Assembly: GCA_900466605.1 (NCBI GenBank)
Contig: UBMU01000003.1
Span: forward strand, 62,001 to 126,000
Direction: 5' to 3'
DNA: 64,000 nt
From: Hyphomicrobiales bacterium
Lineage (GTDB): Bacteria > Pseudomonadota > Alphaproteobacteria > Rhizobiales > Rhizobiaceae
The notes under the pieces were generated by a model. That model was not told the DNA's origin. It ran no database searches and saw only the letters and a program-made list of their open reading frames with translations. Every line of letters starts with the position of its first letter. The stretch's first letter is position 1. Shown one piece after another: positions 43,611-54,695 of the stretch. Both the position numbers and the translations under genes were made by a program.

Positions 43611-44480
43611 CTACTCGACGATCTCGACCGTGAACGCGAAACGGCTGATCTCCCCGGGAGGCAATGTCAGGCTGTACGGGCGCTCTGCAAGCTCCTTTGA
43701 ACCGTCCTTTTCAGCAGCCATCCCATGCCATGGTTCGACGCAGATGAACGGCGCACCAGGCTTCTGCCAGAGCGCCAGATTGGGCAGATTCTCAAAGCTG
43801 AAATGCATCGTCGGCCCGCCCTCGACGCCGTAGCGCAGCCCCTTCCCCGCGCCTTCGGGAAAGATCATGGCATCCTGCTCGAACATGCCGTGGTCGAGAA
43901 CAAGCCGTCCCGCCTTGAATGGGGACGCCAGCCTTGAAGCCGAAATCAGGCCCCCGTCCAATCGCACCAAACCGGGTTCGCCGTGGTTGTCGAGCGTTAT
44001 GACATGGTCCTGCCCGACCGCACCCGGCAGCGGCCAGACGAAGGCGGGATGAAAGCCGAACCCAAACGGCATCGGCCGCTGGTCGCGATTGGTGACTTCG
44101 GCGGCGACGGTCAGTGCCCGCCGATCAAGCGTGTGCTCCACTGCCAACAGGAAGTCGAAAGGAAAGACGGCCTTTGTCGCAGGCGACGATGCAAGCTCGT
44201 ACCGGCACGTCGTCGCGCTGGCGGATGCAAGGGCAAACTCCGTCCGGCGTGCAAAGCCGTGCTGCCCAATAGAATAGGTCTGGCCGCCAATTGCCAACAA
44301 GTCATCCGGCGCTTTGCCTACGATTGGAAAGAGCACGGGCGAACGCCCGCTCCAGAAAGCCGCATCGCCGTTCCACAGCCAAGACCTACCATCGCTGGTC
44401 GCAAGCGTCTGCATCTCTGACCCGAGAGAGGAAACATCTACCGTCAGATATTGGTTGGCGATCCGCGTCAGGCTTGGCAT
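43611..44480 (-). CDS. aldose 1-epimerase family protein (LacX-like)
   Basis: A 289-residue beta-sandwich protein of the galactose mutarotase fold, in the shorter LacX-like branch. Landmarks are YLTVDVSSLGSEMQTL, SPVLFPIVGKAPDD, the His motif GQHGFARRTEF, FGFGFHPAFVWPL and FICVEPWHGMA. These enzymes interconvert anomers of sugars or sugar phosphates. No sugar-pathway partner lies beside it. Confidence 0.88.
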   Translation of the reverse strand: MPSLTRIANQYLTVDVSSLGSEMQTLATSDGRSWLWNGDAAFWSGRSPVLFPIVGKAPDDLLAIGGQTYSIGQHGFARRTEFALASASATTCRYELASSPATKAVFPFDFLLAVEHTLDRRALTVAAEVTNRDQRPMPFGFGFHPAFVWPLPGAVGQDHVITLDNHGEPGLVRLDGGLISASRLASPFKAGRLVLDHGMFEQDAMIFPEGAGKGLRYGVEGGPTMHFSFENLPNLALWQKPGAPFICVEPWHGMAAEKDGSKELAERPYSLTLPPGEISRFAFTVEIVE

Positions 44481-44559
44481 CGAGCGTCCTCTTCAATTTA
44501 CCTCCCGCGTCGGACCATACCTGCGCCTGCCGCCGAATTCCATCCGAAAGGCCGAGGAC

Positions 44560-45054
44560 CTATTGCGGCTTACCGTTCTTCCAGGTGACGTTCTGGCCAT
44601 AGAGCGGGATCGTCGAGATTGCCATCTTGGCTGATCCATCGGTCAATTCGCGAGAATGCGCGAGATAGATCAGCGTATCATTCTCCTTGTCGTAGATCCG
44701 GTTTACGACCAGTTTCTTCCAGATCAACGACATGCCTGTCTTGAACACCTCGTCGCCACCCTTCGAAAGGTCGATGTCGCCAATCTCGATCTGCCCCGTC
44801 TGACGGCAGGAAATAGAGTTGTTGGAGGGATCCTCGAACCAGTTGCCGTTCTTCACGCGGTCGATGACGCTTCGGTCGAAATAGGTGACGTGGCAGGTGA
44901 CACCCTTCACTTGCGGGTCGGCCACCGCGTCGATGATAATGTCGTTGCCGGTCCAGTCGACCCCGACCTTGCCGACCTGGTCAGCGGATGCCGTGCCGGC
45001 GCAAAGCCCGATGAGCGAGGCGGTGGCGAGCGCAATGCAGCTTCTTCTGGACAT
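44560..45054 (-). CDS. creA: CreA-family secreted protein
   Basis: A 164-residue exported protein of the CreA family, widespread in proteobacteria with no known activity. It has a signal peptide ending near TASA (residue 25) and the family core DQVGKVGVDWTGNDIIIDAVADPQVKGVTCHVTYFDR ... VFKTGMSLIWKKLVVNRIYD. AGGGA precedes the ATG at 45054; codons upstream are not part of it. Two Cys residues could form a disulfide in the periplasm. Confidence 0.9.
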   Translation of the reverse strand: MSRRSCIALATASLIGLCAGTASADQVGKVGVDWTGNDIIIDAVADPQVKGVTCHVTYFDRSVIDRVKNGNWFEDPSNNSISCRQTGQIEIGDIDLSKGGDEVFKTGMSLIWKKLVVNRIYDKENDTLIYLAHSRELTDGSAKMAISTIPLYGQNVTWKNGKPQ

Positions 45055-45118
45055 GACGATTCCCTGATTTACATCCACGTCTAAGGTAAGTGTGGCGGAT
45101 GCCTTTACAAGGAAGCCA

Positions 45119-45745
45119 CTACGCCTTCCGACAGGTGCAGGCCTCGTAGCCCTCCGGCATCAGCTTTCCCGGCTTCATGCCGATCAGAGCCGGAATGGCG
45201 TTTACCGCTGTGGCCCCAACCGCCTTTGCCATCGCAATCGCGGCATGTGCGCAGACGGCAGCGTCTTCAGCAGCATTGTGATGAGCAAAGCGCAGACCAA
45301 GATGATCCGCGATCATGTTCAGCCGATGCGACAGAAAATGCGGCCAGATTCGCTGTGCCATCTTCAGGCTGCAGAGATAGGTGAGTTCGGGATAGGATTG
45401 GCGATAGAGATCGAGGCTCGAGCGCCAAACGCTGAAATCGAAAGCCGCATTGTGGGCGATCATGGTTGCGCCGCGAAAATCGTCATGGAATTCGTCCATC
45501 ACCTCGGGAAACTCCGGCGCATCCTCCACATGTTCCGGCCGAATGCCGTGCACAGCAATGTTCATGCGGGAAAACCGCATGTCCTTCGGGCGGATCAGCC
45601 GCTCCTCGACACGCGTGACCTTGCCGTCCTCGATCCATGCCAGCCCGACCGAACAGGCGCTGGCGCGTTGTTCGTTGGCCGTTTCGAAATCGATTGCGAT
45701 GGTCTTCAAGCTGGAGAACTCCGATTCGTCTTCTGCTCCAGCCAT
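45119..45745 (-). CDS. 3'-5' exonuclease, DnaQ-like
   Basis: A 208-residue DEDDh exonuclease. The metal-binding residues are all present: Asp19 and Glu21 (AIDFET), Asp103 (AHNAAFDF), His156 and Asp161 (HHNAAED). It resembles stand-alone proofreading-type domains related to DNA polymerase III epsilon; the true dnaQ is expected elsewhere. The C-terminal 35 residues, ending CTCRKA, lie outside the domain. It follows the creA gene on the same strand with 64 bases between them, upstream in transcription order. Confidence 0.88.
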   Translation of the reverse strand: MAGAEDESEFSSLKTIAIDFETANEQRASACSVGLAWIEDGKVTRVEERLIRPKDMRFSRMNIAVHGIRPEHVEDAPEFPEVMDEFHDDFRGATMIAHNAAFDFSVWRSSLDLYRQSYPELTYLCSLKMAQRIWPHFLSHRLNMIADHLGLRFAHHNAAEDAAVCAHAAIAMAKAVGATAVNAIPALIGMKPGKLMPEGYEACTCRKA

Positions 45746-45917
45746 AGCCGCGTGTCATCGCCAAGGCAAATTGCACGGAACGGTTGACGGAATTAGCGAC
45801 ATGCAGCAACCTGATCCGATGATCGCTGGCGCAACCATGATGACGCTTCATATCACGACACCCCTTCAAGGGTGCGCGGGCGCGATGCTGCGTTGACAGC
45901 ATAGCGATCATCCCGAG

Positions 45918-45943
45918 AACCCTGCCGAGGCGAGCAGGGTTTT
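45918..45943 (+). terminator. orphan terminator-like hairpin, possible small-RNA end
   Basis: Stem AACCCTGC / GCAGGGTT with an 8-base loop and TTTT, in the 237-base gap upstream of an acetyltransferase gene. No forward-strand ORF ends before it; the exonuclease points the other way. Either a small RNA or leader attenuation would explain it. Confidence 0.5.
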
Positions 45944-45982
45944 AGGTCCGGCTCTCCTCCTTCATTGAATGGAGAACCTGAC

Positions 45983-46519
45983 ATGACCGGAAACCTCGAA
46001 AAACCACCGAACGAACGAGCGTCACCAGCCGGAGACATCCTCGTACGCGCTGTGCTCCCATCCGACGCCGAGGAAGTGACGGCGTTGCTCAACCTGCCGG
46101 GCTACCGCGCCGGCACGTTGCGCCCGCCCTATCAGTCCGTGGCAGAGGTGCGTAGACGCATGGAAGCCCCCTCACCCGACGCGCTCAACCTCGTCGTGAC
46201 GCTGGACGGCAAGATCGTTGCCAATGGCGGTCTTAACCGCTTCACCGGCCGCCGCCAGCACGCTGCCAGCATCGGCATGGGCGTACACGACGACTTCGTC
46301 GGCCGCGGCTTCGGAACCAGGCTGCTTGCCGCCATGATCGAGGCCGCCGATGACTGGCTCGACATCAGGCGACTGGAACTGACCGTCTACACGGACAACA
46401 GGGTCGCCATCGGCCTCTACCGCAGGTTCGGCTTCGAAGAAGAAGGGCTGCTCAGATCTTTTGGCTTCCGGGCGGGGGAATACGTCGACGCCTATGCGAT
46501 GGGCCGGCTGAGAGTGTGA
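45983..46519 (+). CDS. GNAT-family N-acetyltransferase
   Basis: A 178-residue acetyltransferase like YhhY and the RimI-type group. Landmarks are the start ILVRAVLPSDAEEVTALLN, the acetyl-CoA loop VHDDFVGRGFGTRLLAAM and the end TVYTDNRVAIGLYRRFGFEEEGLL. GGAG nine bases before ATG 45983 decides the start. Substrate unknown; it stands alone and converges on ligA across a shared hairpin. Confidence 0.87.
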   Translation: MTGNLEKPPNERASPAGDILVRAVLPSDAEEVTALLNLPGYRAGTLRPPYQSVAEVRRRMEAPSPDALNLVVTLDGKIVANGGLNRFTGRRQHAASIGMGVHDDFVGRGFGTRLLAAMIEAADDWLDIRRLELTVYTDNRVAIGLYRRFGFEEEGLLRSFGFRAGEYVDAYAMGRLRV

Positions 46520-46523
46520 AGCG

Positions 46524-46557
46524 AAGAGGTGATCGGCACGAACGCCGATCACCTCTT
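46524..46557. terminator. shared hairpin terminator between the acetyltransferase and ligA
   Basis: A perfect 14-bp stem AAGAGGTGATCGGC / GCCGATCACCTCTT with a 6-base loop, four bases after the acetyltransferase stop and 17 bases past the ligA stop. T-runs are short on both sides. Confidence 0.78.
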
Positions 46558-46574
46558 ATTCGCGCGAAAACAAC

Positions 46575-48809
<2,235 letters not shown>

Positions 48810-48848
48810 TCATCTCCGACGCCTCTCCCCAATTCGGCGATTTCTAGA

Positions 48849-50522
48849 TCAGCCGTTCCCGGCCAGTAGCCGAGCAGCAGCCGCCCTCGCCTCTTCCGTC
48901 ACCGAGGCCCCCGCCAGCATACGCGCGATTTCTTCCGTTCGATCGCCAGGCGCCATCGTCGCGACGCGGGTCGCAATCTTCTCGGAACCTTCGGCGGCCG
49001 GTCCCTTGGAGATCAGCAGATGCGTTGCCGCTCGAGCTGCCACCTGCGGCGCGTGCGTGACCGAAAGGACCTGCACACGATCGGAAAGCCGCTTCAGCCG
49101 CTGCCCTATCGCATCAGCCACCGCCCCACCGACGCCTGTGTCGATTTCGTCGAAGACGAGCGTCGGCGCCGAACCGCGGTCGGCAAGTGCCACCTTCAGA
49201 GCCAGCAGGAACCGCGAAAGCTCGCCGCCGGATGCCACCTTCATGATCGAGCCCGGCCGCGTTCCTGGGTTGGTCTGGACATGAAATTCCACGACATCGA
49301 TGCCTTCTGAGGTCGCATCTTCGGGATTGGTGGTGATTTCCACCATAAACCGTGCCCGCTCAAGCTTCAGTGCCGGCAATTCTGCCATGACGGCCGCAGC
49401 CAACGCGTCCCCAGCATGATGACGTTTGTCGGAAAGCGTGCGTGCTGCCGCGTCGTAGCTGGCCTTGGCAACAGCGACCTCGGCTTCGAGCTTGGCAAGG
49501 TTTTCCTCGCCAGCGTCGACGTCGGCAAGATCGCTGATCATGCGGACCGCCAGGGCCGGCAATTCTGTCACCGGAACAGCGTATTTGCGGGAGGCAGCGC
49601 GCAAGGCAAACAGACGTTCCTCAACACGCTCCAGCTCCTTCGGGTCGTATTCCGTTTTCCTGAGCGCGGTCTCGACCTCCATCTGGGCGTTGGAAAGCTG
49701 GTCCAGCGCAGCATCCAGAAGCGCCACCGTGTCTTCAAGCAGTCCCGGCGCCTCGTGGCTCTTTCGCTCCAGGCGGCGCACGAGCGAGGCGATATGCGGC
49801 ACGGGCGAAGCATTGCCGTTGAGGAACTCCGAAGCCTCGGCAATATCGCCCGCGATTCGCTCGGCCTTCATCATCACCTGGCGGCGGTCGGCTAGTTCGT
49901 CCTCCTCGCCGTCCATAGGCGAAAGCTTTTCCAGTTCCTCGACGGAAGCGCGCAGATAGTCTGCCTCGCGGGCAGCACTCTCCACCTTCTCGCGCTGCTT
50001 TTTCAGCGTCCGCTCGGTATCGCGCCAGATGCGGTATAGGTTGGAAACGGCCGCAGCGTCTTCGTTTGCGCCCGCGAAGGCGTCGAGAAGGATGCGATGG
50101 GCATGCGTATCCACGAGTGCGCGGTCATCGTGCTGGCCGTGAATCTCGACGAGCATCTGTCCTGCCTGGCGCATCAATTGAACGCTGAGAGGTTGGTCAT
50201 TGACATAGGCTTTGGTACGGCCATCCGCGTTTTGGACACGGCGGAAGATCAAATCACCATCATCATCGATACCATTTTCGCGCAGCAGTCTGCGGGCACC
50301 ATGATCCAGCCCGATATCGAAGACAGCAGTCACTTGCCCCTTGTCTTCGCCATGGCGAACGAGACCGCCATCGCCACGCCCTCCAAGGGCGAGCGACAGG
50401 CTATCGAGCAGGATGGATTTGCCAGCACCCGTCTCACCGGTCAGCACGGATAGGCCGGTCTCGAAGGCAAGATCCAGCCGCTCGATCAGAACGATATCGC
50501 GGATCGAAAGCTGGATCAGCAT
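48849..50522 (-). CDS. recN: DNA repair protein RecN
   Basis: An SMC-like ATPase of double-strand break repair. The 557-residue protein has the Walker A motif GETGAGKSI near residues 29-37 of the N-terminal half, a long coiled coil in the middle (about 150-340) and the ABC signature SGGELSRFLLALK followed by Walker B TLVFDEIDTGVGG. GAGG precedes the ATG. It begins six bases after bamD ends, so the two are cotranscribed. Confidence 0.96.
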   Translation of the reverse strand: MLIQLSIRDIVLIERLDLAFETGLSVLTGETGAGKSILLDSLSLALGGRGDGGLVRHGEDKGQVTAVFDIGLDHGARRLLRENGIDDDGDLIFRRVQNADGRTKAYVNDQPLSVQLMRQAGQMLVEIHGQHDDRALVDTHAHRILLDAFAGANEDAAAVSNLYRIWRDTERTLKKQREKVESAAREADYLRASVEELEKLSPMDGEEDELADRRQVMMKAERIAGDIAEASEFLNGNASPVPHIASLVRRLERKSHEAPGLLEDTVALLDAALDQLSNAQMEVETALRKTEYDPKELERVEERLFALRAASRKYAVPVTELPALAVRMISDLADVDAGEENLAKLEAEVAVAKASYDAAARTLSDKRHHAGDALAAAVMAELPALKLERARFMVEITTNPEDATSEGIDVVEFHVQTNPGTRPGSIMKVASGGELSRFLLALKVALADRGSAPTLVFDEIDTGVGGAVADAIGQRLKRLSDRVQVLSVTHAPQVAARAATHLLISKGPAAEGSEKIATRVATMAPGDRTEEIARMLAGASVTEEARAAAARLLAGNG

Positions 50523-50528
50523 TGGGCC

Positions 50529-51374
50529 TCAGGAACCGAGCAGAAGTTTCTTGCCTGCAGCAGCAATCCACGAGCCGGGATTTTCACGCGGCTCGGTGCC
50601 ACCACTCTTCAGGAGCTTGTAGGAGTCCGCATACCACTGGCTGTCCGGATAGTTGTGGCCGAGAACAGCGGCGGCAGTCTGCGCCTCTTCGACGATACCC
50701 ATTGCGTAGTAGGCTTCGACAAGCCGGGCGAGCGCTTCTTCGATCTGGTTGGTATTCGGATACTTCTCGACGACCGTGCGGAAACGCGAGATCGCGGCGA
50801 GATATTCCTTCCGCTCCATATAGTAGCGGCCGACCTGCATTTCCTTGCCGGCGATCTGGTCGCGTGCGAAGCGGATTTTCGCCTGCGCGTCGTCGACGTA
50901 TTCGGAGTCCGGATAGTTGTCGATTACTGCCTGCATTGCTTCGACGGTCTTTGCCGCCGCTCGCTGATCCTGCGTGACGTCGACGATCTGCTTCGAATAG
51001 GTCAGGCCGATCAGGTACTGGACGTATGGCGCATCCTTGGACTTCGGATACTGCGCCATGTAGCGGTTGCCGGAGGCAAGGGCATCGTCGAGTCGGCCCT
51101 GGCGATACTTGACGAAAGTGCTCATCACGAGAGCCTTGCGCGCCCATTCCGAGAACGGATTCTCACGGTCGATTGCGTCGAACTTGCGCGACGCTTCGGC
51201 CATGTTGCCGGCCTTCATGTTGGCAAGGCCCTGGGTGTAGAGAACATCCGGCGGATCGCTCTCGACGCCGAGCTTGGTGATATCGATATCGGGGTCCGAC
51301 TGGCATCCGGAAACTAAGGCGCCTGCGCTCAGCACCAAGAGCGATGCGAACAAAGCGCGCGCTGTCTTCATCAT
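50529..51374 (-). CDS. bamD: BamD, lipoprotein of the outer-membrane assembly complex
   Basis: Essential subunit of the BAM machine that inserts beta-barrel proteins (formerly ComL). The 281-residue precursor has a lipoprotein signal with Cys24 (VSGC) and TPR-like helices ([23 protein letters not shown] ...). The two Met codons at 51374 and 51371 follow AGGG; the open frame upstream (to 51581) is not family-like. It is 297 bases downstream of lpxC, beyond a terminator, so it begins a new unit with recN. Confidence 0.93.
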   Translation of the reverse strand: MMKTARALFASLLVLSAGALVSGCQSDPDIDITKLGVESDPPDVLYTQGLANMKAGNMAEASRKFDAIDRENPFSEWARKALVMSTFVKYRQGRLDDALASGNRYMAQYPKSKDAPYVQYLIGLTYSKQIVDVTQDQRAAAKTVEAMQAVIDNYPDSEYVDDAQAKIRFARDQIAGKEMQVGRYYMERKEYLAAISRFRTVVEKYPNTNQIEEALARLVEAYYAMGIVEEAQTAAAVLGHNYPDSQWYADSYKLLKSGGTEPRENPGSWIAAAGKKLLLGS

Positions 51375-51625
51375 ACTTTCAGACCCTGCATAACCCATCG
51401 GAACAATCCCAACGCCGCCATCCCTCAACGGCAGCCACGCCTTGCTGGCGTTTCTAGCCACAAATGTGGAGCCAGAGCAACGCAATGATGAAGCATTAAC
51501 GCATTTTTGTGGCGATGCAGTCGATAATCGCCTGTTTTGCACGATGAAAGCTGAACTATAGCCGCTAAACATCTGCGGCAAAACATCTATCGGGGAATCA
51601 CCGGAGACTCGCGTACATAAAGAAA

Positions 51626-51645
51626 CCGCCTCCCGAAGGAGGCGG
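51626..51645 (-). terminator. Rho-independent terminator of lpxC
   Basis: Stem CCGCCTCC / GGAGGCGG with a CGAA tetraloop, followed in the lpxC direction by TTTCTTT. It lies 26 bases past the lpxC stop. Confidence 0.83.
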
Positions 51646-51671
51646 CCCTGGCCTAAAAAATGCGATGGAGG

Positions 51672-52628
51672 TCATGCCGACCAGGGAGCAAATTCCGGCG
51701 CGTTGACCCGGATGAAATCCCGAGGAGCAACCCGCTGACGCGGAGCAGACGTCTCGACCACCTCGTAGGCGGTCGGATCGCTGAGCAGCGCCTTAAGAGC
51801 ATTGGCATTCATCTTGTGACCGCCGCGATAGGAACGGTAGCAGCCGATAAACGGAGCGCCAGCGAGCGCGAGATCGCCTACGGCATCGAGTGCCTTGTGG
51901 CGCACGAACTCATCCTTGGCGTATCGCAGACCCTCGACGTTGATAACAGTGTTGTCATCGGAGATGACGACCGAATTCTCGAGCGAGGAACCAAGCGCAT
52001 GGCCGGAGGCCCAAAGACGCTCGACATCCCGCATGAAGCCGAAGGTGCGCGCACGCGACAGCTCAGACTTGAACGTCGCAGCCGTCATATCGCCTTCCCA
52101 CTTCTGCCGGCCGATCAGCGGGCAATCGAAATCGATCTCGACCTCGAAGCGCGTGCCGTCATACGGACGGAACTCGCTCCACGAGCCGCCATGTTCGATT
52201 CGAACCGGCTTGGTGATACGGATGTACCGACGCTTGACACCGAGTGATACCAGGCCAACCTGCTCGATCGCTTCGATGAAAGGCATCGAGCTGCCATCCA
52301 TGATCGGCATTTCCGCGCCATGAACCTCGATCAAGACGTTGTCGAGACCAAGTGCATAGACAGCAGCCATGACATGCTCGATCGTCGCGACAGAGCGCGC
52401 CGCCGAGAACCCAAGAACCGTGCAGAGATCCGTATTGCCGACCTGCGAAGACACGGCACGATATTCGGAAACCTCGCCGTTCTCATGCATGCGATTGAAG
52501 ACGACGCCAGAGTCAGCTTCTGCCGGGTTGAAGGTAATCGAAACGTCAGCACCGGAATGAACGCCGATGCCCGAAAGCGTGATCGGACGTGATACCGTCG
52601 TTTGAAAACCCAACATGCCAATAACCAT
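51672..52628 (-). CDS. lpxC: UDP-3-O-acyl-N-acetylglucosamine deacetylase LpxC
   Basis: Catalyses the first committed step of lipid A synthesis. The 318-residue protein has the family start LGFQTTVSRPITLSGIGVHSG, the zinc-binding His in ATIEHVMAAVYALGLDN, HKALDAVGDLALAG, and the GGHKMN end motif with the catalytic His. The start at 52628 has AAGG in front; a Met four codons later is the alternative. Its 286-base upstream gap after ftsZ suggests an independent promoter. Confidence 0.96.
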   Translation of the reverse strand: MVIGMLGFQTTVSRPITLSGIGVHSGADVSITFNPAEADSGVVFNRMHENGEVSEYRAVSSQVGNTDLCTVLGFSAARSVATIEHVMAAVYALGLDNVLIEVHGAEMPIMDGSSMPFIEAIEQVGLVSLGVKRRYIRITKPVRIEHGGSWSEFRPYDGTRFEVEIDFDCPLIGRQKWEGDMTAATFKSELSRARTFGFMRDVERLWASGHALGSSLENSVVISDDNTVINVEGLRYAKDEFVRHKALDAVGDLALAGAPFIGCYRSYRGGHKMNANALKALLSDPTAYEVVETSAPRQRVAPRDFIRVNAPEFAPWSA

Positions 52629-52863
52629 AAATTTTGCCTTTATTATCCCTGGTGATCAGCCTCGGCTAACATACCGAACCATCTGCCAGGGTTCATTTCG
52701 CTCCGTCGAAGTCTCGCCATAAAGCGCGAGAACACGGTTTCTTGACCACATACATACGTGCGCCCGGGTTCCAATCCAAATCACTGTTTCTTTCGCATTG
52801 TTACGAAATCATGCCTTTGAAATAACAGGGCAATTGGCACCAGATTCCATGTCCTGAAATAGC

Positions 52864-52891
52864 GATGCCCGGGAGCGTACTCCCGGGCATC
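52864..52891 (-). terminator. hairpin terminator after ftsZ
   Basis: Stem GATGCCCGGGAG / CTCCCGGGCATC (12 bp) with a CGTA loop, 24 bases past the ftsZ stop, followed by GCTATTT on the ftsZ strand. It separates the division genes from lpxC. Confidence 0.78.
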
Positions 52892-52914
52892 ATTGTGGCG
52901 ATTCTGTCTGTAGC

Positions 52915-54639
52915 TCAGTTCGACTGGCGGCGAAGGAATGCCGGAATTTCGAGCTGATCGTCTTCCTGCATCATGCGAGCCTGCGGAACGCTGCGGCCCT
53001 GATCGTCGAGATTTCCGCGGCGCGGTGCGTAGAGGCTCGCCTCCGGAGAAAGCGGGCGACGCTGCTGCGATGCAGCGGCAGGAGCAGACGTCATTTCCGG
53101 AGCAACCTCCTCCTCGCGGCGACCAAGCGAGTTGGTGATCCGCTTCAGGAGACCCATCGGACCACGCTCTTCGTGGGCATGAGACGGGGCTGCCGGCTGC
53201 GAGCGATGATCGATCTCTGCCTGCACTACCGGTGGAAAGTCTTCCACCTTCGGCATGCGAACGGCCTGCTGAGCAGCCATTGGCTGCTGCATGACAGGAG
53301 CCGGCTGGCTCATAGCCGGCTGCGGAGCCGGCTGGCTGATGACCGGTGCATGAACCGGAGCCTGCTGTACCGGGGCTGGACGAATGATCGGAGCGGCCTC
53401 AGGAGCAGCAAAGATCTTGCTCTGCGGACGGAAGTTTTCCTGCATCGCCGGCTGTTGCACTGGTGCAGCTGCCCGCGGAGCGTGGATCTCGAGCTCACGC
53501 TCCATTTCGGCCTCTGCCGTGCGGATTGCCTGTGCGACCGAATCGACTGGCTTGGGGGCCTGCTGCATGACAGGTGCAGGCTGAACTGCGGCCGGCGCCT
53601 GAGCAACGGCCGCGGAAGGACGCACGATCGGCTTGGCCGCGGGCTGGAAGGTCTTGCCTGCCGCCGCGTTGATGGCGCGGTCGATACCGGTCGCAACAAC
53701 GGAAACGCGAATGATGCCTTCGAGCGATTCGTCGAACGTCGCGCCGAGAATGATGTTCGCGTCCGGATCGACTTCCTCACGGATGCGGGTAGCCGCTTCG
53801 TCGACTTCGAAGAGTGTCAGGTCACGACCACCGGTGATGGAGATCAGCAGGCCCTGTGCGCCCTTCATCGAGGTTTCATCAAGCAGCGGGTTGGCGATGG
53901 CAGCTTCAGCGGCCTGCATAGCGCGGCCCTGGCCGGATGCTTCGCCGGTACCCATCATCGCGCGGCCCATCTCGCGCATGACCGAGCGGACGTCGGCGAA
54001 GTCGAGGTTGATGAGACCTTCCTTCACCATCAGGTCGGTAATGCAGGCAACACCCGAATAGAGAACCTGGTCAGCCATCGCGAAAGCGTCGGCAAACGTC
54101 GTCTTGTCGTTGGCGATGCGGAAGAGGTTCTGGTTCGGGATGACGATCAGCGTGTCGACCGACTTCTGCAGCTCTTCGATGCCGGCTTCCGCCAGGCGCA
54201 TACGGCGACCGCCTTCGAAGTGGAAGGGCTTGGTAACAACACCGACGGTCAGGATACCCTTGTTCCGGGCTGCCTGAGCGACAACCGGAGCAGCGCCCGT
54301 CCCCGTGCCGCCGCCCATGCCGGCGGTAACGAAGCACATGTGCGTGCCGTTCAGGTGATCGATGATTTCATCGATGCACTCTTCAGCGGCCGCACGGCCG
54401 ACTTCCGGCTGCGAACCGGCACCAAGGCCCTCGGTGACGTTGGCGCCGAGCTGGATGATGCGCTCTGCCTTGGTCATCGTCAGAGCCTGGGCGTCCGTGT
54501 TGGCAACGACAAAGTCGACACCCTGGAGGCCCGCGGAGATCATGTTGTTGACAGCGTTGCCGCCGCCGCCGCCAACACCGAACACGGTGATACGCGGCTT
54601 AAGCTCAGTGATATCCGGCTTTTGCAGCTTGATAGTCAT
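52915..54639 (-). CDS. ftsZ: cell-division GTPase FtsZ, long-tailed alphaproteobacterial form
   Basis: The tubulin homologue that forms the division ring. The 574-residue protein has the GTP-binding loop GGGTGTG at 109-115, an intact T7 loop ([11 protein letters not shown]), and a globular part to about residue 320. A linker of about 230 residues then follows, rich in Pro, Gln and Ala with repeated QPAP units, far longer than the E. coli linker. The tail ends with the conserved binding peptide [12 protein letters not shown]. Rhizobia commonly also have a short ftsZ2; none is in this window. AAGGAA precedes the ATG. It follows ftsA by 56 bases. Confidence 0.97.
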   Translation of the reverse strand: MTIKLQKPDITELKPRITVFGVGGGGGNAVNNMISAGLQGVDFVVANTDAQALTMTKAERIIQLGANVTEGLGAGSQPEVGRAAAEECIDEIIDHLNGTHMCFVTAGMGGGTGTGAAPVVAQAARNKGILTVGVVTKPFHFEGGRRMRLAEAGIEELQKSVDTLIVIPNQNLFRIANDKTTFADAFAMADQVLYSGVACITDLMVKEGLINLDFADVRSVMREMGRAMMGTGEASGQGRAMQAAEAAIANPLLDETSMKGAQGLLISITGGRDLTLFEVDEAATRIREEVDPDANIILGATFDESLEGIIRVSVVATGIDRAINAAAGKTFQPAAKPIVRPSAAVAQAPAAVQPAPVMQQAPKPVDSVAQAIRTAEAEMERELEIHAPRAAAPVQQPAMQENFRPQSKIFAAPEAAPIIRPAPVQQAPVHAPVISQPAPQPAMSQPAPVMQQPMAAQQAVRMPKVEDFPPVVQAEIDHRSQPAAPSHAHEERGPMGLLKRITNSLGRREEEVAPEMTSAPAAASQQRRPLSPEASLYAPRRGNLDDQGRSVPQARMMQEDDQLEIPAFLRRQSN

Positions 54640-54695
54640 GTTACCGTTCCTTCTCTTTATGGCCGCATCGCCACGCCGGCCAATTCACTCAATTG

